NCBI RefSeq assembly: GCF_000002425.4
Contig: NC_037273.1
Location: 13,983,207 to 14,047,206, forward strand
DNA length: 64,000 bases
Source: Physcomitrium patens
Taxonomy: Eukaryota; Streptophyta; Bryopsida; Funariales; Funariaceae
Direction of reading: 5' to 3'
Position 1 is the stretch's first letter. Every line of letters starts with the position of its first letter. Below are positions 1 through 11,886 of the stretch, piece after piece. The notes under the pieces were generated by a model. That model made no database searches and was not told the origin of the DNA. It saw only the letters and a program-made list of their open reading frames with translations. Position numbers and translations under genes: made by a program.

Positions 1-744
1 TATTAAGATTGAAGATCCCTTCAACCTTGACTCTAATATATATTAGATATTAAAAAACTTCTTGAGAAGTTCTAATATTGCTTTAAGACAAAGCAATCTT
101 AGAGGGCTTCTAAAGAAGTTTCTATGTTATTTGAAAATGAAGAAAATCTAAGAAGCTTCTTAGACAACTTTTTTAATATTTTTAAATTTTTTTTAGAATC
201 TACTATAATATTTTAAGAACCTTCTAAAACCTTCTAAAATCTTCTAATATATTTTTAAAAACTTTTTAAATTATTCTATTAGAATATTTTTAAAATCTTT
301 TAGAATTTGATAAAATATTCTTAAAATATTTTTAAAATCTTCTTATTGAATGTCCATAACATAATCTCTCCTTCTAACTCTAAGTTCTATAAAGGACATT
401 GATTTTGCACCTGCAATAGAATGAGCAAAGCTTGAGCATCATCTTCAAGGTTTTTTTCTTTGAGTTGACTATAACATGGGTATTTTTTCCCTTGAGAAGA
501 TCTAGCTTCATCTTAAGAATAATCATGCTAAGGTTGTAAGAACTAGAATGGTTGATCTAATAGCAATAATAAAAAAAGTTCTAACTTTAGCTTTATTTTG
601 AAATTCATGATCTAAAGACTCTCAAAACACTCTTCAATTTGTCATATTGGATCATAAATTGGATACACTAAATTCTAAGATTGATATGAGCAATATAAAT
701 TTTTCTTTTTTATATATAATATTCTATCAATAGCTTCATAAAAA
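1..744. other. AT-rich stretch without a recognisable gene
   Basis: No coding signal was seen on either strand. Positions about 180-350 are a degenerate AT-rich repeat of AAATCTTTTAGAAT-like units. The stretch lies just downstream, on the minus strand, of the chromodomain of element G, so it may be G's 3' untranslated region or LTR. I could not find an LTR end to prove that. Confidence 0.4.
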
Positions 745-965
745 AGTCATCTTAAAATAGATTTAGATTTTTGAAGATAGCATTGATAAAATTCATGTAT
801 TTTTTGTAGCATATCAATTAGATTTTTTGCTAGTTCCTATATATACTCATTGATATTGTAGCCACACCAATAAATAAAATACTCCAACTTATAACTTTTC
901 CATTGAGAATCAATAATCTTTTCTACCTTATATTCCACATGATTATCTATTTCAATACAAGACAA
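745..965 (-). pseudogene. Chromodomain remnant of chromovirus-like Gypsy element G
   Basis: The minus strand reads as a decayed chromodomain. It has a VEKIIDSQW-like start, a YWCGY motif in place of the usual KWKGY, and a tail resembling NLIDMLQKIHEF. In chromoviruses this domain is the C-terminus of integrase and is thought to guide integration to marked chromatin. It is separated from the rest of the G integrase (2457-3205) by an inserted LTR (966-2456). It belongs with the minus-strand pieces at 4664-5432 and 33267-33395. It is old and broken. Confidence 0.75.
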
Positions 966-2456
966 TGTTGTGTAGTAACACAATTATATAGTGAAAAATA
1001 AAAATATAGATATTATCATAAAAGAGCCTAATAAAAAGATGTAGTGAAAAAATAACCATAAATAATAAAGAGATAGTAAAAGATTTATTCTTAATATTAT
1101 TTTTTATAGAAGAAATTTCTATTTACTTTGTAAAGGCATAAATAATTCAAATCAAAATAAATGAGATAAGAAATTAATATAGATATATTTTAAAAATAAT
1201 TAAAAATATATTGAAGTAAAAATTACTTTAAATTATCAAAAATTGATATCCAAAGAGGAGCAATTGTCAACTTGGATCAAAATTAAATCCTAAGATATAA
1301 AACCATGCCTATATAGCGATTCTATGGTTTTTTTTAGAGATCAAAGAATGGAATTTGAAATCAAACTTAAAAAAAGATTTTTGTATATTTTTTTTATGTT
1401 ATTTGAATCAATACTAAAATTTTGAAGAATTTTCAAAATTACTAATATTCTTGGTGGATTTAGATTTTGAGAAATAAAAATATGTTTAAAAATTTGAAGG
1501 TTTCTTGAGTTTTGTGGCATGTATGTAAGAAAATTTTTGATAATTTTTGGTATACATATTATAAATGTATATGCAAAATTTGAGGTCAATTAAATAATTA
1601 AATTGAAGCATATGAGGGTTTTTCTAGGTTGAAGTCTCAAAAATTGGAGTTTGAGAGTTAATTAAGATCTTTACTAATTTTCCAATTGTATTGGAGTAAA
1701 AATTATTTATATGAATAATAGACTTGATTTTCAATATTTTTGTGAAATTTGAGAGAAATTCAATGGTTTACGGAGAAAATATTGGCATTTGAAGCTGAGC
1801 ATTAAGCTCAAAATAGGATGCCACCCAACATCCACTTGGATTATCTTACATTTCTCTCAATTAATAAGCGCAATCAATTTCATCTTTCTTATATTTATTT
1901 CTGATTAAGTTATTAAGAAGTGTGCAAAATTTGAGTTGATATCAATGGTTCAATCATTAATTGTTGAGGTTTCAATTTGCTATAGGATTATTAAGAACTT
2001 ATTTAAGATTTAGAGTTTTATTAGGATTTTTTTTGGATTTAGGACTTCATTAGGATTTCAATTAGGATTTGACTTACGATTTGATTAAGGATTATTAGGA
2101 TTTTAGTTAGGATTAAATTAATATTTTTATTTTTAATATTTTAAAAATATTTTTTTATTATTTCTTTAAATTTTTTATTTCTAATATTTTTTAAGATTAT
2201 TTTTTTTAAAGATTTATTTTATATTTTTTTAAGATTCTTGTTATTTTTTTTAAGATTAATTTAGGAATTCTTCGGATTTCTTTTATAACTTCTTTTAAAA
2301 TTATTTTGAATTGATTAAAATTTGTTTAGGATTATTAAGATTCACTTAAAGTTTATTTAAGATTTTATTAGACATGATAGGGTTGTTGTTGTATTTCTAC
2401 TTACTTTCCATAGCTAGATGCCTAATGTATTTTTAAGTAAGAATACATATAATATA
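966..2456 (+). mobile_element. L2-type LTR copy R1 (probable solo LTR)
   Basis: It begins TGTTGTGTAGTAACAC, like the LTR starts of element E (TGTTATGATGTAACAC) and element B (TGTTGTAACACG). Its end, near ACATATAATATA, matches the E LTR end. Much of it aligns by eye with R2 (3206-4663), including the block around AGCCTAATAAAAAGATG. It interrupts the minus-strand element G between integrase and chromodomain. No clear target-site duplication is visible. No PBS or gag follows, so a solo LTR is the simplest reading. It is old. Confidence 0.65.
1975..2370 (+). repeat. Degenerate minisatellite inside LTR R1
   Basis: This is a run of imperfect units around TTAGGATTTGATTAAGGATT. A similar run occupies the equivalent place in R2 (4190-4600), and element E's LTR has a minisatellite of different unit sequence there (38390-38850). 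It appears to be a repeat-prone part of the L2-type LTR. Confidence 0.65.
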
Positions 2457-3205
2457 GAAATGATGATGATTGTATTATTCCTAAAATGGTTGATTTTGAA
2501 TAAGCCTCTAAAAAAATATGAAAAATTGGATATATCTTCATGGCTATAGATAGTTTCAACCAATAAGCCATTGGATTGATTTGCTTTTGAATACAAAATT
2601 GCCTTAGCTATTAGTAGGCCAACTTATTGTAAAATTGATTGGTCTTGATATTTTTTCAAAAATAACATACTTAATCTCCAACTTGAAAAGTACGAGATTC
2701 TTTTCTAAATTTGATTGAAGATGCTTTGTAAAAATTTCTAGTTATTTGTAAATGGAACTTCAAATTTTTTTGGAACTATGTCAATTAATTTATAAGAGTT
2801 TTAGTTATTAGATTTTCATTCTTTGATGTATTTAATAAATCAAAATTTGGATGATAATCGTAATTAGCATAAAATAGTATTTTTTGGATCAAAGTATATA
2901 GAATATTATTATAAAAAAATTGGTCAAAAAATAAATATGGGGTCTAATCATCTTATAGATAGTTGATGGATTATTACAAATATTGCTTCAAAACTTGATT
3001 GACTTACTTTGTTTGACCATTGATTTGAAGGTGGAAGGCAAAGTAACATTTGATATCCACTTTTAATATATCAAAAAAAGATTTTCAAAACTTTGATATA
3101 AATTGAGGTCTTCAATTAGAAACTTTGATATAAATTTTGATATAATTTGAGGTCTTCAATTAAAAACTTTGATATAAATTTTTATATAAATTGAATTTCT
3201 TAATT
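2457..3205 (-). pseudogene. Integrase remnant of chromovirus-like element G
   Basis: The minus strand gives, in order, a match to the end of the integrase core (FISKFW and a QINGQTK block in place of the HPQTDGQTE signature), then NYDYHPNFDLLNTS-like and TFQVGD-like blocks, and a C-terminal MKIYPIFHIF-like stretch. These are the usual landmarks of chromovirus integrase. The piece is bounded by LTR R1 on one side and R2 on the other; RNase H of the same element lies at 4664-5432. It is old, with many breaks. Confidence 0.75.
3089..3205 (+). repeat. Local tandem repeat inside the G integrase remnant
   Basis: About three imperfect copies of a unit of roughly 40 bp containing AACTTTGATATAAATT and GAGGTCTTCAATTA. 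The unit corresponds to a part of the integrase core, so it arose by local duplication within the decayed element, just before LTR R2. Confidence 0.6.
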
Positions 3206-4663
3206 AAAAATGGATGTTATTATAGAAGAACCTAATAAAAAGATGTAATAAAAAACAACAATAAATTATAAAAAAATAGTAAAACATTTAGTCTTAAATT
3301 TTTTAAAAAAATAAAGAACTTATATTTATTTTGTAGAGGCATAAATGATCCAAATCAAAGTAAATGAGATAAGAAATTGATATATATATAAAAGAAAATC
3401 AATAATAGGTTAAAGCAAAAATTACTTCAAATTATTAAAAATTGTTATTCAAAGAGGATTGGTTTTCAACCTACATCGAAATCAAACTTTGAGGCATAAA
3501 ACTTCACATTTACAAAAATTCTAAAATTCTTTTGTAAATCAAAAAGTGAAATTTGAGAGCAAACTTAAAGAAAGATTTTTGAGTCTTAGTTTCATGTCAT
3601 TTAAATTAAGATAGGAATTTTGAAGGATTTTCAAAGTTAATAATATATTTGGTAGATTTGTATTTTAAGAAATAAAAAGAAGTTTATAAATTTTAAGATT
3701 TTGTAAGTTTTGTAGTATATTTATAGATAAAAATTAATTTTTTTTTATTTTTGTGCTTTTTATAAATATATGTGATAAATTTCAGATCAATTAAGCAATT
3801 AGATTGAAGTATATGAGGGTTTTTGTGGGTTATAGTCTTGAAAATTAAGATTTAATAGATTAGTGAGGATTTCTAAGAAATCTATCTATCCACCAATTTG
3901 ATTGAAATGTAATTTTACTCAAAGATAATTAGCTTGATTTTTGACAATCATGCAAAGTTTGGAATGAATTGAATAATAAAATTAAGAGATAGTGGCTCAA
4001 AAATATCAACATGAAGGTTGAAGAAGAAGGCAAATGGACCTCTTATTGGCGTTTTGAAATTATTATATATTTAATATGTGTAATCTTCTACAAATATTTT
4101 TATACTTATTTCTAATTTAATTATTGTAAGGTATGCAAACTTTAAATCAAAATCAATAGTTTAATCATTAGTTATTGAATTTTTAATTTATTTTATAATT
4201 ATTAAGAATTTATTTAAGTTTTAGGATTTGATTAAAGATTGATTAGGATTTAATTAAATTATAATATAGGATTTGATTAAGATTTATTAATATTTTAATT
4301 AAGGTTAAATTAGGATTTATTTAGAAATTTTATTTTAAATATTTATTTAGATTTCTTAATTACTTCTTTAAATTTTTTTATTTATAATATTTTTTAAAGA
4401 TTATTATTATTTCTTTAGGACTTATTTTTATATTTCTTTATGATTTTTTCATTATATTCTTTGAAATTAATTTATGATTTCTTTATATATTTTTTATAGC
4501 TTGTTTTAAATTTACTTAGATTGACTAAATTTTAATAAAGATTAATAAAAATTACTTAAATTTAATTCAAGAATCTATTAGACTTGGTAGGATTGTTGTT
4601 GCAATTTTACTTACCTTCTCATTTAGGTCCTAGTGCATTTTCAAGTAAGAATACATGTAAACT
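3206..4663 (+). mobile_element. L2-type LTR copy R2 (probable solo LTR)
   Basis: It aligns with R1 (966-2456) over most of its length in the same orientation. The first few dozen bases of the LTR are not recognisable, and its end near ACATGTAAACTT corresponds to the R1 end. It separates the RNase H part (4664-5432) of minus-strand element G from its integrase part (2457-3205). R1 and R2 flank G integrase rather than their own gag-pol, so they are read as separate insertions, not as an LTR pair. It is old. Confidence 0.6.
4190..4600 (+). repeat. Degenerate minisatellite inside LTR R2
   Basis: Imperfect GGATTTGATTAA-like units, homologous in position to the 1975-2370 array of R1. It ends before the block GTAAGAATACATG shared by both LTR copies. 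Confidence 0.55.
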
Positions 4664-5432
4664 TGAATTTTTCATTGTCAAGGTAATACTTGATATTACA
4701 AATTAGTGACTCTTTAGCTAGCATTGCATAAATTATTTCATAAAAACTTAAATCAACAACTATAATCATAGAAATAATACATAAAAAAATTATTTTAACT
4801 TCAAGAAAATGATATATTGTTGATTAAATGCTACTTCTTTAGCCTTTGGAGTAAGATATGATCTCTTTGATAAAACATTTGATAGTCATGGCTACTTCTT
4901 TGGTTGATATATAAATACAAAATCTAAACAAAATAATGACCTATTTCAATAAGCTTGGTGGCAATTCAAAATTTAATCTGACATGAAATATTCCTAGTTT
5001 TTGTGATTTGTATATACAATTACAAGATGTATAATGCCTTCCAATAAGTAATTCTATTCTTAAAAATAATTTATAATTGTAATTTTTTTTTTATTGTGAA
5101 TTTTATAATAGATCTCCATAGCTAAAAACTTTCTAGAATAGAATGCAAGTGAGTAGAGCTTTCTATCTTTTTCCATTTGTGATAGAATAGCTTTCAATGC
5201 AAAGTAAAAACTATGAGTCTTCAAATAAAAAGCTTTCATAAAATTTGGACGTATTAAGATTGGAGGTGTAGTAAATATTGCCTTCAAATCTTGAAGAGCT
5301 CTTCGTGCTTAAATTCCTCATTCTAATTTGTTTTTAAATGTCAATCAATTAAAAGGAGCAACAACTTGAGAGTAATTCTTAATGAGTACTTGATAGAAAT
5401 CAGCAAATCTAAAAAAATATTGTACATTCCAT
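4664..5432 (-). pseudogene. RNase H remnant of chromovirus-like element G
   Basis: The minus strand reads through a decayed end of RT, with FFRFADFY and YSQVVAPF (Gypsy landmarks LGFANFYR and FSKIAAPL), then RNase H. RNase H has an AIFTTPPIL lead, a LSQMEKD block, LAFYSRKF and, further on, TNHKNLEYF for the usual TDHKNLEYF. It ends abruptly at element C; the adjoining RT segment of G is on the far side of C at 33267-33395, also on the minus strand. It is old and broken. Confidence 0.8.
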
Positions 5433-6684
5433 TGTCAAACTATAATTACTTATAGAATGTAAAAACCAATTAAAATATATAAAATATTTATAAGTCTGGT
5501 GTATATTAGAATAGTTATTAGATTAATATAAAGAAAATTGATATAAAAAAATTATTTTGAAATTTACTTATTTTTATTATAGTATTTAAATTATATAGGA
5601 TTTAGATATTTAAAATAAAGTTATAAGAGAAGATTAAAACTCAAAGTTGAAGACTCAAACTATTAAGAAGCTTGTTTGGAGAGATGAAGGTAAGGTATGG
5701 ATGGATGAAGGCAAAGGGTGAAGATCTTCATTCCTATTGGTCGAAGGCCATGCCCAATAGGCTTTTAGGAGGCGGTCCATGACCATAAGAAGAGTTTTTG
5801 GCGACCTCAAGGACATTTGAAAATCAAAAAGCATGAATTATAAGGTTTAAGATTTGGACTACAATTTGGGCACAAAATTAGTGAACTTGGAATTAGGATG
5901 AAAACATTATAGCCATTTGAAGTTGAGGTATAATTTTAAGATATATTATTGCTCTTTTGAGCATAGGAAGAGTTTTATGGCAGTTTTTGGAGATTGAAAG
6001 GTGCGGCTAAAACAAAAATTTTATGATTTATATCTTTTGTAAAGGAATTATTACATTTGGAGTTCAAGTGAAGAAGTTATAGAGAGTTGAAGTTAGCATA
6101 TCCAAATCAAAGGCAGTAAGTCAGTGATTTTATTCATACTAATAGTTGGAGCCGTATCTTGAGTTTTTAAACGAACTTTTAGCTCAAACCTTTTAAATAA
6201 GGTAGATAAATGTATTAAAAAACTATACATACAAATTTCATGGTATTTAAGTGCTTAATTTGTGAGATATGAAGAAAATTGCATGTACATGTATAAAAAC
6301 TAGGATTTGAAGCTACTATTAGAATTTTGATATCTTAAGATTCGCAATAAATTTGTAGTTGAAATTTTTTGTGGTAGTTTTTAGAAGTATGCCAGTAATT
6401 CATGTAAAATTTGAGCATGTTTGAATAGTCGTACTAGAAGATATGAATTGTTGAATTTTGGAAATAATATCCCATAAGGATATATAAGGATTTAGAATTT
6501 TTAATCATATTTTGGATATTTTTGGAAACTTAAGACTTACATGTTTGATGTAATTGCTCCTAAAAGTGACATATATATATATATATATATAAACTTAGGA
6601 TTTCTTATCTCAAGTCTTAATTGATCAATTAGTGAAAGCTAAGAGCCTAATGCTTTCTTGAAGCAACTCTTTTTTATCCTGACA
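5433..6684 (+). repeat. 5' LTR of element C (L1 family)
   Basis: It starts TGTCAAACTATAATTAC and ends CTGACA. It matches the 3' LTR at about 30685-33266 and L1 copies at 35225, 38934, 56991, 61795 and 63065. A (TA)n tract near 6575-6592 recurs at the same place in the other copies and may mark the LTR promoter. No convincing primer binding site follows. Confidence 0.8.
6572..6594 (+). repeat. (TA)n tract in the C 5' LTR
   Basis: Alternating TA of about 20 bp. Matching tracts lie at about 33142-33175, 58137-58161 and 62937-62950, at the same place about 110 bp before the L1 LTR end. It may include the LTR TATA box. Confidence 0.7.
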
Positions 6685-7084
6685 TATTAGTGCTTCAACT
6701 GACTAAGCCTTAAGGCTTTAATTATGTCAACAAATTAAGATGAGGGATCAAAATCTTGGGTTTGAATTACCAAGTGGGGTGGATTCCTATGATTTATTTA
6801 AGGTATTTACTCAATTTATAGAAGAGAGGCAACATGTGCATGGAGAGGATAGGAACACGACTACCTGTAGCCTTACATGGATATTAGAATTATAGAAATA
6901 TTATAGGATTTTTCAAAATTTATTTAGAATTTATTAATAATTTTTTAGGAATTTTTAGAGCAATGTTTAAGATATTGGTAAAAATGAATTTTATCACTTT
7001 GGAAGCCATTATGAAAAAAAGGAGTAAGATTTGAAGGTCGTATGAAGTTCCTAAGCTAATTGGGTGTTTTTAAATACCATGGTG

Positions 7085-7330
7085 AAGTCAAAAATACAAA
7101 AAAAATGAGTTTTACTAGTAGAAAATAGGAGGACCAGCAGCTAGTCTAGTCCTTGTAGGAAGGAAGGTGTACAAGTCCCATATGGATTGTAGCACCTTGG
7201 ATATAGGTAGGAAGATAAGACTAAGGCCTCAAGGCCTCTTTAGATACCCGATATACACTACATGTGAGCCTTGGTGAAGCTCAAACCCTTGACCTATAAG
7301 CAAGTTACCCTTGAGGTAAAACAAGGATTT
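7085..7330 (-). mobile_element. Possible tRNA-derived SINE
   Basis: On the minus strand a tRNA-like head can be read: an A-box-like TACCTCAAGGGTAACTTGC followed about 30 bp later by a B-box-like GGGTTTGAGCTTC. About 150 bp of unrelated body follows, and a T-rich end near 7100. The block is more G+C-rich than its surroundings and interrupts the C gag region. I see no target-site duplication and no second copy in the window, so this is tentative. It could instead be a fragment of another LTR. Confidence 0.35.
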
Positions 7331-7680
7331 TTACTTAACTTTTATTTATTTACTTGTTATTTTTAAACCTTCATAACTTGTTCATAGTAACTCGGATTTA
7401 TATGTTTTTATACCATTGGATAGATAAAAAATTACCTATATAAAATAATACTTTTAATTTTTACTTTTACTTTTATTAGGTGAAAACTCCATAAACAGAC
7501 TGTGATTGAATTTTGGAGTGTGTAATTACTTGTATACATTCCTTTCACTTATTTGTGTTGTTTTTTCTTTTGTTCTTGTTCATTGCATCTTCTACTTTAC
7601 ACTATTCATTACAAGCAACTCTTAATTGAGGCCATCTTGTAATTTGGATAGAGGGGTGAATTTTACACTCACATATTAGA
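7331..7680. other. AT-rich stretch without a gene, between gag fragments of C
   Basis: I see no coding signal. The phrase around CATAACTTGTTCATAGTAAC, with TATACCATTGGATAG after it, is the kind of text common in plant Gypsy LTRs, so this may be a small LTR fragment. It cannot be assigned. Confidence 0.3.
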
Positions 7681-8539
7681 AAAAGAAACTCAGTCTTATT
7701 CTATTAGAATTGAAAAAAAATTATTTAAGACTAATTCGATACCAACTACAGAAGTTATGATCAAAGAAATTAAAGCTATTAAAAAAATAACTGTATGAAA
7801 TAATCCAGTTGATGCTATTAGTATTAAAGCATTTTTATGTGGAAACAAATATGATGATGAATTATATTATGCCATGATTGAGGAAAAAATAGGTAGAGCC
7901 ATTCATGAGGAAGATGTTATTAAGTCTGAAAACAAGAAGAGGTCTCGAAGAAACAAAAAAACTTCTAAAGAGCAAAAAATGGAAAAAATGCCTTCTTCCA
8001 CTCATTCTAGTAGTGTACCATTACCAAAAAAGTGGTGGGAGAAAGAAAAAGAAAAGAAAAAAGATAATACAAGAAAACCTAAAGTTAAAAATCTTGCTTT
8101 ATAAGCTTGAATATGACATTAAGACATCTATAGATATAAAGAACATTTTAGAAGAAAAGATCTTAGATGCCAAAATTAAATTCACTCTAAGAAAGACTCT
8201 TGGTATAGCTAAGAAAGATTTCTATGAATTGATCATTAATGTGATAAAGAAGAAGAGACAAATAACAGTTGAAGTTATTATAGTAGAAGCATCGGATACT
8301 AAGATAACTATGGATAAAGAAAAAGAGATAGGACAAGTATTTGCTTAATTTGTAATACTAAAAGCTAGAAATAAGATTGATATGAGAGATGAGGCTTTAA
8401 TTAAATATGAAGAGGCTATAAAAGAACATCGAATGAAATGTGCATCTATGAAATTTACTGAGATAAACAAAAATGTACAAAAAGCATGTATAAATATTTG
8501 TTCTAAATGTGATAATGATGGAATGGGAAGTAGTAGTTA

Positions 8540-8985
8540 TTCAGTTCTTTATTAGGCTAGAGCTATAACAAAAACATATGTAAAGTTTGGAGATTCTAAA
8601 GATCCAATTTTGGCCTTAGTTGATCATGGATCTAAAATCAACATCATGTCAAGGAGGATATATGAAAAAAATAAGTGGCCAATTGATATCAATCATGGTT
8701 TGGTAATTAGAGTTGCAAATAATCAATAAAGTGATTTATATAGAGCTTGTCCAGTTGTAAAGACTAAGATTGGAGATGTGGAAGTACAACAAAATTTCTT
8801 TGTACAAAACTCTACTACATATCTGGTAATACTTAGTCAATCCTATATTACAATTGCTAGAATGGAGACTAGAGTCTTGAATGATGGTTCACATTATGCC
8901 AGGATTTGTAATTGGAATGGAAGAAAAGCCGTGGAATTTATTATTGTAAAATCTATCTATGAAAGATATAAAAAAATTTAAGAAG
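8540..8985 (+). pseudogene. Retropepsin-like protease region of element C
   Basis: The region aligns with the protease of B (20912-21412). It carries the block ALVDHGSKINIMS, at the place of the aspartic-protease active site, then KWPIDI and the flap-side PVVKTKIGD-like stretch. Its role in the family is maturation of the Gag-Pol polyprotein. It lies between gag and RT of C and is broken. Confidence 0.7.
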
Positions 8986-9679
8986 AATGTCTTTGGAATC
9001 AGGATACAACTTTGTAGATTTTTAGAAAGTACCCCTGTAGAATGTAAACACATGGGTGCAAATAAATTATTTATAAATCCTAGTGTAGATAATATGAGTT
9101 TTGGATTTTGAACTTGACTAGTAATGGATTTGTGAGTATTCAAAAGATTAAAGATTTAAATTCTATAAATAGAAGAAAGATGAAGAAATAAGATTTTTTT
9201 TAAAAAAGAGTGGACTTAGTTTCAAATGATGAAGCTATAGTTGTAAATATAGAAGAAGCAGGTATAGAAGATGATTTGGTAAAAATTTTGGAGAATTTAG
9301 CTATAAATATGGATAGAGATATTAAAATAGAAATATACTCAAGAAGGACATATGAAGAGTTAAAAATGATAGTAGCAAATAGTGGGCTTATTACAAGCTA
9401 TGGCTTAAAACATGAGCCAAGAGTGTAAATTAAATATAAAATTGTGACAAGAAAGGTAAAACTTGTAGCCACCCAGTTACCTATTGATACTATGGAGCAT
9501 ATCAAATAAGCAATTAAAGAACCAAATTTAAGAAAGAGATCCAAAATTAAAAATAAATTTATTCAAGAATCATTAATTAAACTAAAGATTGGAGGGGGTG
9601 ATTTTTTGACATCAATGGAAAAAAATATATTTTATAAAATGCTTATTGGACTTGATAAGATATTTTCTTTGACTCCTAA

Positions 9680-11085
9680 TAAGCTTTGATGTGTCAATCC
9701 TAGTATTATAGTACCTATGGTAATCTTTACAATACCACATATTCCATGTGATTTAAAGCCTTTATCCATGCTTAGAATTTTGCATCCAAAATTAATAGGA
9801 TAATTAAAAGAGAAAATGAAGATAGGTATCTTGAAACCTTCAATTATTCCTTATTCTAATAGATAGTTTATAATATCCAAGAAGTCAGGGATATTAAGAT
9901 TCATTCATGATATGCAACTTGCAAATAAAGTAACTATCCAAAACATGGAATCAGGTCCTATATTAGATGAAGTGATTGAATAATTTGCAAGTCATGCCAT
10001 CTATTCTATTGGAGACTTTTATTTTGGATATGATCAATTTTAATTGGTTGAAGAAAGTAGAGATTTAACTACCATGAAGACTCTTTTGGATTTAATAAAG
10101 ATGTGTATCTTATCTAAAGATGTAACCAACTTAGTGGCTCATATGTAAAATACTATGACTCAAATATTGAAAGAATTTATCTATGAAAAAACTATTCTAT
10201 TTTTGGATAATATACCTATAAAAAGAAATAGAAAAGAAGACAAAGATGAGACTATAGAAGTTGAAGGTTGCAAAATATTTATCAAGAGGTACATTGAAAA
10301 TATTGCTAGGATATTAGAGATATTGGAATCAATTAATCTCACATTCTCTTTGAAAAAATCAAGCTTTATAGTTGATGAGATTCTAGTCGTAAGACACATG
10401 TATAGCAAATATAGTACGAAATCAAATCCTAATGAAGTTGATGCTATATCAAAAATAAAAGCTTATAAAAATATTATAGGAGCTAGAAGGTTTTAAGGGG
10501 CATGTGTATTCTATCACATTTGGGTGGCTCACTTTGTTCATATCTCAAAGCCTCTATACAAGTTACTGACAAAGAATAAAAATTTGTTTAGAAAGAAAAA
10601 GAAGAGATAGCTATGAAAAATTTTAAAAAGATGTTGAATTTTTCACTTCTGCTCAGACAAGTAGATTATCAATATGGAAGACTATTGGTTGTAACAATGG
10701 ATACAAGTCTTATAGCAATAGGATGGACTATTGGATGAGATGATATAGAAGAAAATAGATTTGCTATAATATTTGGAGCTAAGATTCTAACAAAGAGGCA
10801 TAGTGCTTATCCACAAGTTAAAAGAGAGCTTTTGGAAGTATTCATTGCTCTAAAGGTTGAAAAGAATTATTTGATTAGAGCAAGTACAATTTTAAAAGCA
10901 GATTGTTTGTCATTACTTGAAATGATAATTAACTACACTATTCTAGATATTACCATATTAAAATGGATAGCCTATATAAGAACATTGAATTTTATTTTAG
11001 TACATATTATTAGTAAAGAGAATTCAATGGCAGATATGTTTTCCAGAGCTAGATATACCTCTAAAGAAAAGATGATGGAACATTA
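9680..11085 (+). pseudogene. RT and RNase H region of element C
   Basis: The order matches B. There is a lead with PMVIFTIPHIP, the RFIHDMQLANKVT-like block of fungal-type Gypsy RT, a fingers/palm part, an FLDN block at the catalytic LDD position, then thumb and connection. RNase H starts near 10690 with VTMDTSLIAIGW and ends with HIISKENSMADMFSRARY. RT copies the element RNA and RNase H removes the template. It is old, with many breaks. Confidence 0.75.
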
Positions 11086-11369
11086 AAAAAGTGAAGATCA
11101 AGAGAAAAAGAGCTATAGAAATTTATTTTTTACTGATAGAATGGATTTTGGTGATGAGATTTAAAAATTCTATGAAGGTTTCTATGAAGGCAAATTGAAG
11201 GATATTAGAATTTATTTGAATACAATGAAAAAATAAGAAAAACAGATGGATAAAACCTTCAAAGTTATTAGACCTTAGTCCTATGGTTATTTGTTTAAAA
11301 ATGGATTTTTTTAGAAGAGACCAAAAAGAGGTGAAAAAATTCCATTCAAAGTAGTATGAGTCCTTGAAA

Positions 11370-11886
11370 CTAAATTAAAGTTTTAAAGGAATATCATGAT
11401 ACACTTGAGTTAAAACATAGAGGAATTTAAACCATACATACTAAGATTAAGAAAAAAATATTGGTAGAAGGGCTTATACAAAGATATAGAAGACTTTATA
11501 AGTTTATGCACAGAGTATCAAATACAATCTAAGGTTAGGTATAGACATGGATTACATCCTAATTATCTACCTTCTATACATTTTTAATAAATAATTGATT
11601 TGGCAGCTATGCCATTAGGACTTTGGAATATGAAATACTTGATTTTGGCAAAAAAAAGCTATCAAATTATATTGAAGGAAGCACTTTGAAAGCCAAGACT
11701 ACAGAAGAAATGTGCAAATTTATATTGAAAGACATCTTTAGCAGATATAGTAGCATTGGAAGGATAAGAGCTGATAAAAGAGAATTGAATGTTGTTGAAG
11801 CAAGAGAATTTTTCAATAGGTATAGAGTTTAGCTAAAGTTGTCTAGTTTTTATAATCTTGAAGCCAATGGAAAGAGTGAGAGAGGT
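11370..11886 (+). pseudogene. Integrase region of element C, first part
   Basis: It matches the zinc-binding N-terminus and the first part of the catalytic core of B integrase: the RHGLHPNYLPSIHF-like lead, the DLAAMPLGLW block and RIRADKRELN. It stops at the 5' LTR of A (11887). The next part of the same domain lies after A's 3' LTR at 30072. The halves flank A with a 5-bp duplication, GAGGT. It is broken. Confidence 0.75.
11882..11886 (+). repeat. Target-site duplication of element A, left copy
   Basis: GAGGT immediately precedes the 5' LTR of A and occurs again immediately after its 3' LTR at 30072-30076. A perfect 5-bp duplication is typical of Gypsy insertion. Confidence 0.9.

Larger units (their letters stand above)
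6685..8350 (+). pseudogene. Gag region of element C
   Basis: Near 6770-6840 a short stretch (SYDLFKVFTQFIEERQ) resembles the start of the B and E gag (SLFQAF and MFEAFSLFMQQ). From about 7700 to 8280 the sequence follows the C-terminal gag of B, with the shared block NILEEKILDAKIKFTL against GVLEERILNAKVEFTL. The intervening part is largely unrelated and includes a possible SINE (7085-7330). The product would be a capsid/nucleocapsid polyprotein. It is old and broken. Confidence 0.65.

Noticed and set aside
966-4663. R1 and R2 as the two LTRs of one element
   Set aside because: They are similar and in the same direction, but the sequence between them is minus-strand integrase of G, continuous in order with G pieces outside. 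No PBS, PPT or shared target duplication was found.
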